64,000 bases of DNA from Tetracladium setigerum (taxonomy: Eukaryota; Ascomycota; Leotiomycetes; Helotiales): positions 558,001 to 622,000 of the forward strand of contig PZJY01000004.1 of the NCBI GenBank assembly GCA_031472005.1. Direction: 5' to 3'. A model generated the notes under the pieces. The model saw nothing but the letters and a program-made list of their open reading frames with translations, was not told the DNA's origin and made no database searches. Of this stretch, positions 45,476-57,765 are shown in pieces. Numbering within the stretch: position 1 is the stretch's first letter; the number at the start of each line of letters is the position of its first letter. Made by a program: the position numbers and the translations under genes.

Positions 45476-46556
45476 AGCTTCTATCATGGTTTCTGGATCT
45501 GGAACGATGGAGAAAGGAATACTGTATCTTTCAGGGGTCGTATCCTCCAGAGATCCGACACCTGACCCGGTGGTTCTCGGCTTATCAGATACTTTTCGCA
45601 ACGGCATTGATTTTGGGGGTCCTACTACCCGGTGAATTGTGCTTTTCCACCGTCCGTTACTCCATCTCTTAAGCAAATAGCCTACATTGACTATCACTGT
45701 ACCTGGTAATGGCCTGACTGGGTTGAAAGATCCATTTTTCTCGAATTCTGCGCTATTCTCTGTATTCGCGGAACCCAAATCAGCAATCTCTAGACCTCCA
45801 ATATCGTCCTGAAAGAGAAGCGTCAAGGTTCCCAAGTCAGAGTGTGCGGGGAGACGAGCGAGAGTCCCAGTATGGAGAAGCTCTGTGGGCACGCCTGGGT
45901 AGTGAAGAAGGTCAATATTGAACACAGAACGTGCATGACTGGCGGAAAGAATATCGGAGCTTGACAACTCCAATACGAACGACAAGCTCTTCAAAAATTG
46001 GTGGGCAAGCCTGGTACATTCCTATGCCATAGATTAGAGCCTGACTAATACTTTTAAAAAATAGCATTGAGTGTAAATTACCCCGAAGAAGTCTTCCATG
46101 AATACACGGAAACCAGGCAACAATTCCTCTGGCGGCCAAATATTTGGTTGCAACTCGTCTTCTGGATTTCCGCAACCAAAACCCTCTTTTGTACAGATCT
46201 GCTCCCGCACCTTCTCATTTCCTACGCCCGAATATCCTCTGTAGTGTGATCGATTCTGCGAAGGTTCCAAGTTCTTCTTCTCTGACTCCGTCAGATCAAA
46301 GAAACGCTTGCTCTGTGGCGGTGATTTTTAGCAGATTTTCAATTGCAAAACATAGAAGCTATATGTTTCCCACCCATTTAAAACACTCATCCACTTTGCG
46401 CTGGTCAATGCCGTGGTTGCTGAGATAAATAAAACCATGAGATTTGAACGCCGCATCGATGCTGACTGCAACTCGGGTACGATCTTCAGCAGAGCCATTT
46501 AGAAAGGGGCCGAAATCTATCAAAGGTATGTCAGGTGTGTCGAAGCTTGCAATCAT
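45383..46556 (-). CDS. 2-oxoglutarate/Fe(II)-dependent oxygenase (isopenicillin-N-synthase-like)
   Basis: Minus-strand exons are 46556-46374, 46312-46082 and 46010-45383. The N-terminal DIOX_N domain has IPLIDFGPFLNG and GFIYLSNHGID, then SKRFFDLTESEK and HYRGYSGVGNEK. The catalytic domain has LPAHSDLGTLTLLFQDDIGG, giving the HxD iron ligands, the distal His in TIHRVV, and the 2OG-binding pair in ERYSIPFS. Fungal members oxidise small molecules, often in secondary metabolism, and here the gene sits near a LaeA-like gene. Exon 3 starts one base out of phase. Removing one base of a GGG run (plus strand, near 46002) gives ACHQFLKSLSFVLEL in frame. The gene is complete otherwise. Confidence 0.78.
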
Positions 46557-49015
46557 CTCGAAATGTTTGACTTGGCTCTATTCAGATGGAAGATATAATG
46601 TCAGAGGTAGAAGTTTGACAGAAATGATATGAATTTATTGAACGACGTCATTTTCCACTGGCTAGCCTGAGCCTCGGCGTGAGTCAGACCCTCGAGATTC
46701 CGGATCTTTTCCCGCCGTCATCTTCCAACAAACATTCTTCTCTGCATATCTTGCGCCACGGCGCATTCTCTCCACTGGCCCTCTTTGAAGATGAAGAGCG
46801 CTGAAGAACGCTGTGGACCTCGGGCATCTCAAATCTTGGAGCCCACTTTGACGGCGATTGCAGAATACCACCATACCCATCAGTTTGTGTCAACATCATG
46901 CCTAGATCGCACATCTTTCAGTACTCAGTACAAGTGTGGTTATAACTTCGAAAAGGATCCGGCAGGATGATCTCGACAAAGCTCTTCCCAGCGGCATCTT
47001 TTGAACCTCAGCCAGAAAATCCTACCCCCCTTCAGCAAAGTCTTCAAATTCAACTAACGCGAAGTCCAAAAGACAGGATATATTAGCGGCGAATTACGAA
47101 TAAAGGAGTCCTCTACGGTGTGCAAACAAACGGAGACGCGTTGATACAGATGGAGGGGCTGGACTTGATATTTGACGTATACTCTACTCTCTACGACACC
47201 GGATAGCAACAAAGGGAGAGACGACCTTCAACTCTCCAGTGTCTGCAAGCCATGAGACAACTGGTTGGCTGACGAATCAGGTAAAGTTCGCTAGTCCATC
47301 GTCTTGTTAGCAGGATGTCAAATCCATTGTCACCACCCGGTATACCATGGCCAGGGGCTCAGAATCACAAGGGACTGTCATAGGAGGACGCGGAGGTCGC
47401 GACAAAACGGACTGAGGAGGACGTTCGCGAGAACAGATCTCGCCCAGCCAGATGTAGAGGAAAGCGGATGGGAAGCACTAGGCCCGTGGAATGAGAGGAC
47501 GGTTTAGGAAAGACTGGTCCTGAGGATCTAGGCGCTGCAAGCGTCGAAGAAGGGCCGCCGGGAATTTTACTCTCTCCTACATGATTCTATGAAAACGAGT
47601 GATTAGTACCTTACACCGGCACTTTTTAGCATAATATCACCGTTGCTCAAATAACTTATATACATATACCAATATCACTCTGTCAGCTACGCCTATGAAG
47701 TTCCAAGTCGCGGAACTAAGAGGTTGAAGTTCCAACTCAAGATCGACGGCGACAAATCACAATGTATTCTTCAATTTTCATATTCCTAAAGGTGTCCATA
47801 ACAGAGAAAAGGTATCAAGAAAGTGATGAGAGGAAGTTAGCTTACGCTGAAGTAATGCCCCCCCCATGTAGCTGAAGATTGAACAAATGTTGAGAATGAG
47901 TCCATTGTTGAGTCCAAATCACACTTGGGAAGGACGTGATTGAATGCAACGTATCTCCAAATAAGTTGACTTACTACTATTCAATTCGGTGGAAAGGTAT
48001 CAAGACAAGGCTGAATGTGAACCGCTTTCAGTTCTCTTTCTGGCAACCCCAGTACTCTTCGCGAACATGTATACTGCCTTAACATCGATTATTGGACGAG
48101 GAGAGCAGGCGTTCGTAGCCATTCGAAGTGGAAAGCGATCAGTTGAGCCCACACTGCACTTCGCCCGAGAACAGATGTCTTTGCTCCAAGACTCTATGTC
48201 GTTCATCTCAGACTGATTTTGGTATGCAATTGAAGGCACCCCTGTACTATAAAGTCGCACGACCTCGTTGTGATGCCTACAGCCTTATTCTGAGCGGTGT
48301 GCGATACACTTGTTTGTTATGCTCGTAGAGAACACAGGACCCGGCTGTGATCTTGGGATTCGAAGGGAAGTATATTTTTCGATATCGAAGCAAAAATACC
48401 TAATTTACACCAGTCAGTCAAACTAACAGCTTCACCGGGTCTCGTTGCAACTCACTTCATGTTTGTTCTTCTGTCTGTCTGAAGCAGTCCGCCTTCGGTC
48501 GCCTTGCCTGGTATGCGACCGCTGGGAAGGCAAAGCCTGCCACCAATGCAACCGCCCTGATGCAACGCCCTGCTTGGGTGTGCGAAATATGTCGGTCACA
48601 TGCTGCCCAACACTCACTGCAGTGTCACACCGTAGATTTATATATGAAGCATTCCCTGCGACGGATTTGTCGTTGAATCATTCAAAGCCGTCGAACAATT
48701 TGCAGAGCCGCACGAGCCCAGTTTAAAAAGGCCACCCCACTTTGCCGAAGCCGCGTGATCAATTAGTTTTCTGGGCTCGCGCAATGACAACACCGGCATG
48801 CGCACATCACCGCCACGTCAGTTATCCCAAAAGTTTTTGTGGCAACATCGCATTGAACCTCCATCACAACAACATCACGGTCTGTCTCGACATCTCAGTC
48901 ACTTCTGCCATAGCGTAAATGATATCCCTTCGCATAATGCCTCAATGAATCTACGCTGACTTTCGCGCCTGGCAGGTCTGATCCTTTCTACGACCTGCAC
49001 ACGACTATCGCTTTC
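46557..49015. other. long gene-poor stretch
   Basis: About 2.4 kb with only short, featureless frames on both strands. I saw no relic of a known gene and no terminal repeats. The last part is presumably the promoter of the gene at 49016. Confidence 0.4.
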
Positions 49016-49507
49016 ATGACCGAGCGGCAGAAGGGCTATCACATCATTTCAGAGGCTGAGGATATTGAAGATGGCGAGAAAGCAATCAGGAAATTTGACG
49101 TTCGGGATAGCACAGAAACGATCAGGAAATATTTGACCGAAAAGCACGACGTGGTATGTCATTGTGCAAATTCTACGGAATATGTTCTATAAGCTAACGG
49201 ATATGTTCAGGCATCACCTAGCAAGACGCACACATTCTATTTTAGAGAACACGTTCCTGTACCAGAAGAAGCGAAAGGAATTCTGTGGACATATCCTCCA
49301 GGTAAAATTCCTGGTGTTATGGAGTTTGGAGTTTGGTATCCGGAATCCAATTTCACAATCATTCGCAAACACAAGGATGGGCCAGCTGAAGTCATAGCAC
49401 GAAACAATAGGCCGGCGGTAGTCATACTGTGGGATTTCAGTTTACAACTCGAAGTACCTCCTGAGACAAAGACCATAAAATCATTCGTAGTATTTCGTAA
49501 CTCATAA
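49016..49507 (+). CDS. unknown small protein, 144 residues
   Basis: Exons 49016-49153 and 49211-49507 meet in phase at normal GTATGT and TTCAG signals. The first part is charged (ISEAEDIEDGEKAIRKFDVR). The second looks like a small beta domain (HTFYFREHVPVPEEAKGILW, GVMEFGVWYPESNFTIIRKH, AVVILWDFSLQLEVPPETKT). There is no signal peptide or membrane helix. I recognise no family. The gene ends 11 bases from the stop of the minus-strand gene, so the two transcripts must overlap. Confidence 0.6.
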
Positions 49508-49518
49508 TATATGTTGTT

Positions 49519-51157
49519 CTAACGGATCAGGTACCAATCATCGGAGGTACCCATATAATTTGGTACCGCATTAAAGTCTGTGAATGTGTCAATGAAGTCG
49601 TATGTGCTGTTAGATAATTAACATACCTTGTTGGAATGCTATTAGCGGTGTTGAAACAGAGCCTGAATACAAAGACGCTTGCACATTGAACGACTGTGCC
49701 TGTAAATGCGCTTGTCCCTGTTGCCCGACCGGTATTCTTTGCCAAGTTGAGGCCGAGGACTGCTCAGCATTTGGATTCACGGCAACATCCTGGGAGAAGT
49801 TGTCAAGCTTCTGCCTTTTCTCTCGCCCCTTCGAAACAATCCCTTGCCCTTTCCCTCGCTTCTTTGCCTTTCCTCTGTCCACTTGTGTAAAGTTCACGAA
49901 AACGCTTGTGTTGGAGTCGGGCTGGGAGTCAATCGTGGCCGCAGGCGCTGTACCGAGTGGTTGGTTCAGATTAAGTGACTGATTGGGTTCTTGTACTTGG
50001 TTCATTGAGTATTGTCCACCGGGATGCCATTCTCTCCCTCCTTGTTGTTGATTTGAATCGATTGCAAATTCATGCCGTGATTGTTGCAGGTCTGACATTG
50101 CCTGATTGCTGATATTGCTTCTTTGCGAATCTGTGTGATGTAGTGATTGGGGTGGGAAGGTAAAGCCATGTAACGGAGGAAGATTTTGTGAAGATGGTGG
50201 TGTAGGGTCTGTCTGAGGTGGCCTTACTTCTGCTTCTTGTTGCAAAATCGTATCGAAACCAGTGCGGCCACCCTCAATTCTCCCAGAGTCACGATTGAGC
50301 ATTGCTTCTCTGTCTCGATCTTGAGATATCGTATCGTGTTCATTCCGAACTCCCTCAATTCTCCCAGAGTCTCGATTGAGTGTGGCTTCTCTGTCTTGAT
50401 CTTGCGATATCGTATCGAAACTATTGCGGCCTTCGTCAATACATCCAGGCTCGAGACTCCCAAGCGTTGTTCGATTTGTTGCATCGGGTGGTGAAGATGG
50501 CGGATCTTGAGATGGCTTCGTTGTTTGCGGAGTCTGCAGGAGATACAATTCTAGGTCTGGCAACGTTAATAACAACGCAATGGTTTGCTGGACTGAAAAC
50601 AAACCTTGCTGTAGCTTCTTAGCGACCGCGTTGTCTCCCGAAATCTTGGATAAGGCCTTCTTGCCCCTCTCTGCCGCCCATTGAGCGAGTGCTAACTTCG
50701 GATAGTGTTTTTTGAAGTATTGATTGAGAGCCTTCTGTTTACTCCGGATCTCGTGCACATTCTTCGGAAGAATCAATATGCCACAGATTATGGTCAGATC
50801 GAGGCGAAGACACCAGTCGTCCCACATACAAATTTTTTTGATGATGCTGTCGAAATTTCCTCTCTTGAAGAGTGTCTTGTCGGGATATTTCTGGAAAGCC
50901 GCGACAAATGGCGCGATTCCGGTGATTATCCATTTGGAATCATCTAGTCGGGCCACAAGTCGAGCCTCAAATTTGGCCTTCTCCTCAACAAGTTGGGATA
51001 TACGGTGCTCGATCTCGTCGGTTTCCAAATCAGAGTCCTCTTCCTCGCCAGCGCTCGCTAAGTGATGATGAGACCCATCAAACCAGCATATTTTAGACAT
51101 GTCATGCCCTCGTGGCAGAAGGTGGTCAGTGTTGACGACACTGTCCAAAAGGACCAT
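49519..51157 (-). CDS. unknown low-complexity protein with internal 29-residue repeats
   Basis: Minus-strand exons 51157-49627 and 49577-49519 give 529 residues. A helical N-terminal part (ISQLVEEKAKFEARLVARLD, DDWCLRLDLTIICGIL, RSKQKALNQYFKKHYPKLAL) is followed by Pro/Gln-rich sequence. That part holds repeats of the form FDTISQDQDREATLNRDSGR plus IEG. Near the C-terminus is a basic patch (RGKAKKRGKGQG), then REKRQK. The 3' intron (GTATGT to CACAG) brings in DFNAVPNYMGTSDDWYLIR. An open frame extends upstream of 51157 into the 12-bp repeat field but lacks an ATG, so I take 51157. I recognise no family; the protein is possibly nuclear. Confidence 0.6.
50234..50440 (-). repeat. 87-bp tandem repeat inside the 49519-51157 gene
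   Basis: Two and a half copies are present. TTCTCCCAGAGTC(A/T)CGATTGAG followed by GCTTCTCTGTCT(C/T)GATCTTG recurs 87 bases apart, each copy encoding about 29 residues ending RDSGRIEG. Copies differ at few bases, so the duplication is fairly recent. Confidence 0.8.
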
Positions 51158-51169
51158 GAAGACGTGAAC

Positions 51170-51405
51170 GAGAGTGTCAAATGTACGGTGATAAGGACTG
51201 TCGAAAGGGCGGTAGAAAGGATAGGCGAAGGACGTGTAATAGAAGGACTGTTGAATAGGCGGTAGAATGACGGTCAAAGGATGCAAAGACGACTCTTCGC
51301 AGGACGGTCAAAAACGCCGTCAAAAGAGCGTCAAAAAGATGGTAGAAAAGATGGTAAAAAGAGCCGTAAAAAGCACAGCAAAAAGGACAGGAAAAAGCCT
51401 TGCTG
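51170..51405. repeat. 12-bp-like tandem repeat field (GTAGAAAAGATG type)
   Basis: Many imperfect units such as GTCGAAAGGGCG, GTAGAAAAGATG, GTAAAAAGAGCC and GCAAAAAGGACA are spaced about 12 bases apart. The unit is related to that at 28199-28302. Open Lys/Val-rich frames here are by-products of the period. Confidence 0.7.
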
Positions 51406-51507
51406 ACGGGACATCTAACCATTTCTGGAAGTTCAGTTCCCGGGCCGCCGTCGCGCAAGTCTGATTGGTGGGAGTGATGTTCAAATTGTGGTCCTTGCAT
51501 GAGCCAT

Positions 51508-51963
51508 CTAGATGAACGAATCAAGGCTGTGAATAGTATCAACTCCCCCAAAATTGACTAGATGAAGTTTAATGTTGCGAAGATTACATTCTTGCGAGTT
51601 GTATTGCACCAGCATACTGTAAACGAAAAGGATGTGCACTTTGTCATTGGCGTGGTAATAATGTGACATAACGTTGGGACGTATTTTGACTAGCGAAGGC
51701 TGGGGATCCAAACACGCTGGCAGTTCAACGTGAACCAAACGAGTTTGAAGTCCGACATCACGTAGGTTAGCAAACGTTCTGAATGTCTTCAGAATGGAAA
51801 TAAACTGGCTATCTTCAAACACAGTTCCCATGAAAGGGATAGTGCTTCTTGCCATACCCCTGAGCACCCACGCGCACGGTGCCTCAATGTGGGAGAGATG
51901 CTTGGTGCTTTGTGCACTCCCTGTCAGTCCGTGTCCAAAGTGTTCATGGATAAATACCTCCAT
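51508..51963 (-). CDS. unknown protein, 151 residues
   Basis: A single open frame from ATG 51963 (MEVFIHEHFGHGLTGSAQST) reads through ISILKTFRTFANLRDVGLQT and HVELPACLDPQPSLVKI to the stop at 51508. It has no signal peptide, membrane helix or known motif. Its length and balanced composition are the only support. It is divergent from the five-finger C2H2 gene that follows. Confidence 0.35.
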   Translation of the reverse strand: MEVFIHEHFGHGLTGSAQSTKHLSHIEAPCAWVLRGMARSTIPFMGTVFEDSQFISILKTFRTFANLRDVGLQTRLVHVELPACLDPQPSLVKIRPNVMSHYYHANDKVHILFVYSMLVQYNSQECNLRNIKLHLVNFGGVDTIHSLDSFI

Positions 51964-52166
51964 CTTTCCATGACCTGTGGCCTCTTTCCAAAGTTTCTAT
52001 CTATCTATTGCGACTTCCTACTCTAGTCATAAAGGTGGAGCATAAGCAACAGCCAAACCACCTTTCTCCGAACGTGTTCTTGCTCCCTTATTTCTACTTA
52101 TTTTCAGTACCCACTCTCTACTTTATACCTTCATGCGCTGAACGCTGTCTACTTCTACAAACTCAT

Positions 52167-53547
52167 ATGGTACATGTACATCAGTCGGCTCTCTCGTCAA
52201 CGAATTTCAACACTGCAGCAACTTTTCAGCAGCATCATCGGTTCTCCCATTCAAACGAGCAGTCCCTCTACGGTAAATGCTTCTTTTAATTTACGTTTCC
52301 AAAAATCTCTTCTAATATCTGACCAGATTGACCAGAGTTTCATTCATACCTAGCCGTATGTTCTTTAGATAGAGAGAACTAAACATTTGCGTGATTTTCA
52401 GTATCCAACACAACGGATGTCATGGAGCTAGTTGAAATCAACCAAGATGCACGCCGCTTCCAGTGTGACTGGCAAACCTGCTCCAAGGTATGTATGCTCA
52501 GTGATCGAGACGTAAAGCCCAATATAACTGAGAAGCACAGAGTTTTAACAGGAAATCTGACCTTGAGCGACACTGCCGAATACACACTAATGAGAGACCA
52601 TATTCTTGCCTAACTACTGGTTGTGGCAAGAGTTTCATCCAGCGGAGCGCTCTCACTGTTCATATCCGAACGCATACAGGCGAAAAGCCTCACCAATGCC
52701 ATAATATTGGCTGCGGTAAAGGATTTTCTGATGTAAGAAAACGAGCAAATCTCGTCGTTACTATACTAACCAAGAATACAGTCTTCCAGTCTTGCACGGC
52801 ATCGCCGCATCCATACGGGCAAGCGACCATACAAGTGTGCTCTAGATGGATGCTTGAAGAGGTTTATATCTCTCTTTTTACTCGTGACTCCAGCTGATTG
52901 GCGCCAGCTTCTGCCGCAAAACGACTATGGTCAAGCATCAGCGTCGGTCCCACCAAAAGCTCATCCGCTCAAAAGTTGATGATGATGAGACCTCTGAATC
53001 AGACAGCGACGAGTCTCTACCCGAGACACAGCATTTAACACGGATGATGCGACCCGGACGTAGCCCACAGCATTTAGTGATGCTTGATAAGCCCCAGACC
53101 CAGTCCACCGGCTATGAACGACACCAAGATGATTTCCGCTGTCAAAAGAAGCTCTCCTACGTTCCGGAGCAGGATAATCCCCGTGTCGCGACATTGAATA
53201 CAGACATGTCTCCGATAACACAGAGTCCTCGTCACCAGTTGTCACAGAATCTCCAGAGCAGCCCAAGCAGTTACTCCACCGCCTCCATAGCCAGCCCTGC
53301 TGCACCCCGAAGAGACGTCTACAGCCATTTTCCGACGAGAATGGCAAGTCATGCGCTGCAGTCTCAACATCTCTTGCTGATTGGGCAGCAACCCATGGTC
53401 TTCCACCAGCAATTGCCACATGATCCAGCCTACCTTTCATACTGGTGGACAGGCTCTGATTGCTCATTTGCTTATGAATGGGAACAGAAGATCGGTCTCT
53501 TTGATCCTTTGCTCCAGATGCCCAGTACACGAATAGAGACCCTGTAA
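52167..53547 (+). CDS. five-finger C2H2 transcription factor
   Basis: Exons are 52167-52272, 52402-52487, 52541-52732, 52782-52861 and 52908-53547, all in phase. Five fingers stand in series: FQCDWQTCSKSFNRKSDLER, YSCLTTGCGKSFIQRSALTV, HQCHNIGCGKGFSDSSSLAR, and YKCALDGCLKSFCRKTTMVK ending HQRRSH, joined by TNERP, TGEKP and TGKRP linkers. I count four complete classical units, the first being an atypical CDWQTC finger; a fifth is not certain. This block is very conserved among filamentous fungi. After it comes an acidic Ser-rich stretch (DDDETSESDSDESLPETQ) and a Gln/Ser/Pro-rich tail. The first exon (MVHVHQSALSSTNFN) is inferred from phase; a start at 52422 is the alternative. Confidence 0.83.
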
Positions 53548-56044
53548 ATGGCTGGTCTCTGGACGACTTTTATACGATGGTTCATCTTATTTGAACATTG
53601 ATTTTGAAGCAATTATATCATTATCTTTGGCAGGACCACTTCATTCATATGTACTAAAGACAAAGTGGAACACACAGAACCAAGCACTCATGTTAGTTAA
53701 CCAAAAGCACCAGTCAAAAATACCAAGCAACATTCGTCGATATTCTCTTATATATTACTGACATGTAAATACGATCGTGGTGTGAAGATTACTTATGGTG
53801 TACTATGTTTTCACCCTGAATGAGAATAAGAATCACGAGATATTGTACTTGACTTATCCCTGTCCTTTTCTATTGCCTCCATTTTTTTGATAGCCATACA
53901 TCTACTTGAATCGAGTCGCGGTTCGTTAACCCTTGGTTCTTTTTCTGAAACGCAATAGGAGAAAGCTTGGAGGACAATAAGAATACAATGAGACACGAAG
54001 GATACTGAAAGGGAAAGAGATGGAAAAGGATTGCGTATAAGTATTATCAAATTCGAAATGTTGTACAACCTCTTTTCCGCACCCGTTAAAATATGTCATT
54101 AAAGTGATGCTGTTTTGTGACTTACTGTTATACCTCAGAGCCTTACTCAAACTTGAACGAATGGATGAATGGCTTAGCCAGCTTATGGATGGTACATCTG
54201 TTGCATCTTCTACGAGAGTTTTTCATTTATTGGAACTAAAAATGCCAGAGCAATGCCAGACAAAGCCACACCAGCTGGCCTACCTCGACCCATTTCAAAA
54301 CTAGGCTTCCTTAGACAATAAGGATACATGAGGCTGTTACATACATCATCTGGAATCTTCCGCCCGCGCCAGGCGGCCTACTGGACGAAAATGACAACAA
54401 GGTCTATCTGAATCAAGTCAGGTACTGTAGTTACTGTAACACCACAGTGCTCGATTTAAAATTGAAGTCATCCATAATACTGGATGCTGAATGTCTCTGC
54501 CTAATATAGGGGATGAGCATTTCATTTTACTTCTTGATCCTTCACGCCTCTCTACTGTGCTGTAGTGCAGGCTAAGGACTTGTGACATTGAGGAATTATA
54601 GTGGTATCGGTTCTTGACCAAGACCCAAGTCTCATAAGCCACTTGTAGATCCAACTTGTAGATCTAACATACCGTAGCCTGCATGAAGTCAGTGTCGAGG
54701 TTGTTCATGGGATGACCACAATAGGCATTCTTTGGACTGGATGAGGCTGATCAAATGTGGATTCGACGCTGTCATAAATTAGTAAACTCTGGTTCATTAA
54801 CCTCTGTGTCAGACAATTGATGACAACTGATGACCTGATTTGATTGTACTGATAACCTGGTTAGTGATATTCATGATCTTAATTGATGACCGATGACACT
54901 GGAAACATCAAATCCTCATGTCTCCTCATCTTCTTTGAGGGTTGAAATACTGAAGCAAAATGGTCGAAGTCTTACAGTATCACTTTAATACTGGATCAAT
55001 CCTAACACTCTCGTACTATAGCCATGTCTGCGAAACGTATCTTCCACAGAAGCTCGTCTCCAGCTCTACAACTTCCACCCTGTCCTGGTCCCCCTCCAAC
55101 AAGACCTTTACCGCCTCTGCCCAAGTGATTTGGCATGCATGAGTCTTTACCACTAAGGGCAATACAGGTATGTTCATCAGGACGTTGAAATTTCATTTCT
55201 GATTTTCAGATCAACAACAAAAGTGAATACAGGAAGTACATCTTGTGGCAAAGGATGGCTGAAGTCAGCTGAGATTGGGGTGGTAGTGGAGTCTTTCGCT
55301 AGGTCTGGGTTGCGTAAGACAATGAAGGATATTTTGATCTTCGTAATGTATGATATCAAAAGTTTACAAAATAAAATTTGTGCTATAGTATGTGCGTCCT
55401 CTTCCAGATACTACACTGGTCTCGGAAACTAACACATGGAAGAATTGCAAGCAGGTCAGATTTAATGCCTCCGTAATAACACTGGCTCATTTTGTAATCT
55501 AATTTCATGCTGATTTCCTGCGGTTTCATATTAGACATTGCGCCATACTTGGATGAAAAACTGGCTTACAGTACTGTAACGTTACTGTACCAAGTTCCTC
55601 TCTTGTGGTTCGCAAGCTGGACAATGCTGTAGCAGTTTACCTTCCCCTCATCCCACCGTATTACAAGATCCCCGTGTTTGTCATCATGAAGCGGGGTTAG
55701 ATGGCTTCTCGCGAAAAGAGCTCGACATTACAACAAGGTGAATGGTGATCATATGAAATTGGAGTGGGATCTCAGCGCATTCGAGTTGGTCTACGATTTG
55801 ATCCTGCAAGGAGAATTTCGACTCACAGACAGTGAGTACATTAGTGGTTGAAATCATTGAAACAACACTCAAGTTTCGAATTCATCTTACAGCGTTTTCT
55901 CTATTTCATCGAATTCAACAGTAAACTAGTAATTTAACCTTATAAATGGCAAACATTCAGTGTGAATCAGATTTTACTCTACAAGGCTGGTGCGTGCCTT
56001 CTCCCGCTTCAGGTTGTTCCATCCTACTCGCAGATAACAGGATT
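53548..56044. other. long gene-poor stretch
   Basis: About 2.5 kb with no supported gene. The only structure noted is a 14-base perfect palindrome at 55566-55579 (TTACAGTACTGTAA), with a related word (GTTACTGTAAC) near 54429. Confidence 0.4.
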
Positions 56045-56488
56045 TCAGTGATCTCCGGGATGCTGGTCCCTCATATTCTTTATTTTTGATTGTAATTGTC
56101 CTATTACCATGAGAAGATGCTCGATTTGGCTCTTATGGGCTGCTGTTACTCCAACACCAGGTTGAGGCCGAGAATTTAAAAACCGCAATAGTCTCAAGTA
56201 AGCTGCACGGCACTCACTATGCTTGATTTGCTCATCAAGCAAGGCTAGCTGGCAAATCTCGCGAAACTGCGATTCGTTCTGAATAGCCGTAGCGTAGTTG
56301 TCAATTGTGGTCTTCATCTCGATGATTTCATTCTCCATTGATGACAACTGTTTGTTTGCAATACGATATTTCACATAGACATATTCTGATTCCTCGTAGC
56401 TATCGTGACCGTCCGCGTTGATTGAAATAGGGGGAGATGATGGGCTGACCTCGATTGACCCACCATCGTAATAGATTGGGGAAGACAT
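56045..56488 (-). CDS. unknown small coiled-coil protein, 147 residues
   Basis: A single open frame from the minus-strand ATG at 56488 (MSSPIYYDGGSIEVSPSSPP). An acidic, Ser-rich start leads into a long helix with heptad spacing (KYRIANKQLSSMENEIIEMK, TTIDNYATAIQNES), then LALLDEQIKHSECRAAYLRL and a final helix (IEHLLMVIGQLQSKIKNMRD). I recognise no family. Two further small coiled-coil genes lie within 1.5 kb. Confidence 0.55.
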   Translation of the reverse strand: MSSPIYYDGGSIEVSPSSPPISINADGHDSYEESEYVYVKYRIANKQLSSMENEIIEMKTTIDNYATAIQNESQFREICQLALLDEQIKHSECRAAYLRLLRFLNSRPQPGVGVTAAHKSQIEHLLMVIGQLQSKIKNMRDQHPGDH

Positions 56489-56769
56489 CTTTCTCAAATG
56501 AAGTGCTGAAAGAAATGCGGAATAGGCTTTTTGCTAGACATTATATGCCGAGCTAAGAAGTCGTACAATCGTAGAATTCGTCTGAACCCCTTCCCCTTTA
56601 AAAATAGGATAGCACTGCCCCTCCGAAATTAGAACCTTGTGTGTCTAAGTTGGCTGACAGACTTCCAGAAATGAACTATTATAAGTGGAAGCTACCTTGG
56701 AGAACATGGCGGAAATAGAAAATTATTCTCTGTCTTGGCCCTCACAAACCTCGAAGACTGTCCCCAGGT

Positions 56770-57611
56770 ATGTCAGAGCTTTCATCTCAAAGTAACTCTC
56801 ACACCATGTACGAAGAAACGCCTATGGTTGCCCGTCAGGTTTTCAGATGTCTTGATTGCGATCAATATGTTGTTTTCCCTTCGAATTTACCAGTTATGGC
56901 TCCAATCTGTAGCAGCATACCGACATTAGATATGCCATGCTTGGAAACCATCAATAAGTCGAATCTCTCACATTCGTCCTTTCCTTATGATTTCAACTCC
57001 CTTCAACCCCCCTCTTCAGATTCCTTGAACCTTGTACAATCAGTATTTTCATTGTCTCATTTTCCAAACTCACCTTCCTTTTCCTCAACGGATGTCTCTC
57101 TTATACCATTTCCTCAAGCTCCATATTCATCTATAACAAGTCAGCTTTTCGATTCATATGATACATCCAACTATCAATACAGAATGGAGACTGATCACAG
57201 CAATGAAGTGGCATTACTGCGTTCGGAAGTTGAACGGCTCAAAGACGTGGTTCAGACACTTCAACAAAGGTACCTACCGGTCTTTTATTCTCCAATCATA
57301 TTGGCTAATCCAATCCAAATAGCTACACAGATGAGAACATGCCGAATTCGAGCGCTCAGTTACTTGCGCAAAATGTTGAGAACATGGAGACAATGGCATG
57401 CACTGATACTCTTCGAGACGAGGTTCTTAGCATGTCTACTCAACTTGAGAAGGCTATATTTGAGAGAGATAATCTAGAAAGTAGACTACGTGGGATAGAG
57501 GATTACCTTCCATCGTTGGTTTTGTGGGCGGTAGAAACGACGCATGCATTAGATCGATTGAAGGAGTCTCAAAAAGTTAAAAAGTCAAATAAGAGATCGG
57601 CAAAATCATAA
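56770..57611 (+). CDS. unknown coiled-coil protein, 262 residues
   Basis: Exons 56770-57269 and 57323-57611 join in phase (QQR/S YTDENM); the 53-bp intron has a GGCTAATCC branch. The first half is Ser/Pro/Phe-rich and disordered, with a CLDC pair near residue 27. The second half is a coiled coil (EVALLRSEVERLKDVVQTLQ, DTLRDEVLSMSTQLEKAIFE), and the last 15 residues are Lys-rich. The coiled coil suggests a structural or binding role. No known family. Confidence 0.58.
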
Positions 57612-57765
57612 TTAAGTCAAACAGACAAAATGAATGAAAGCACATGAAAACTTGACGGCGTGAAAACTTTGCTTTCAGAAACTATGATCTTTTGAGCTTG
57701 ACAATCATGTGCGGCCTAACTGAACAGTAAATTCCTCCGGTGCCTGTAAGTAGCTATGAAACCTC

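Noticed and set aside
51267..51464. Lys-rich 65-codon frame
   Set aside because: Explained by the 12-bp-like repeat field.
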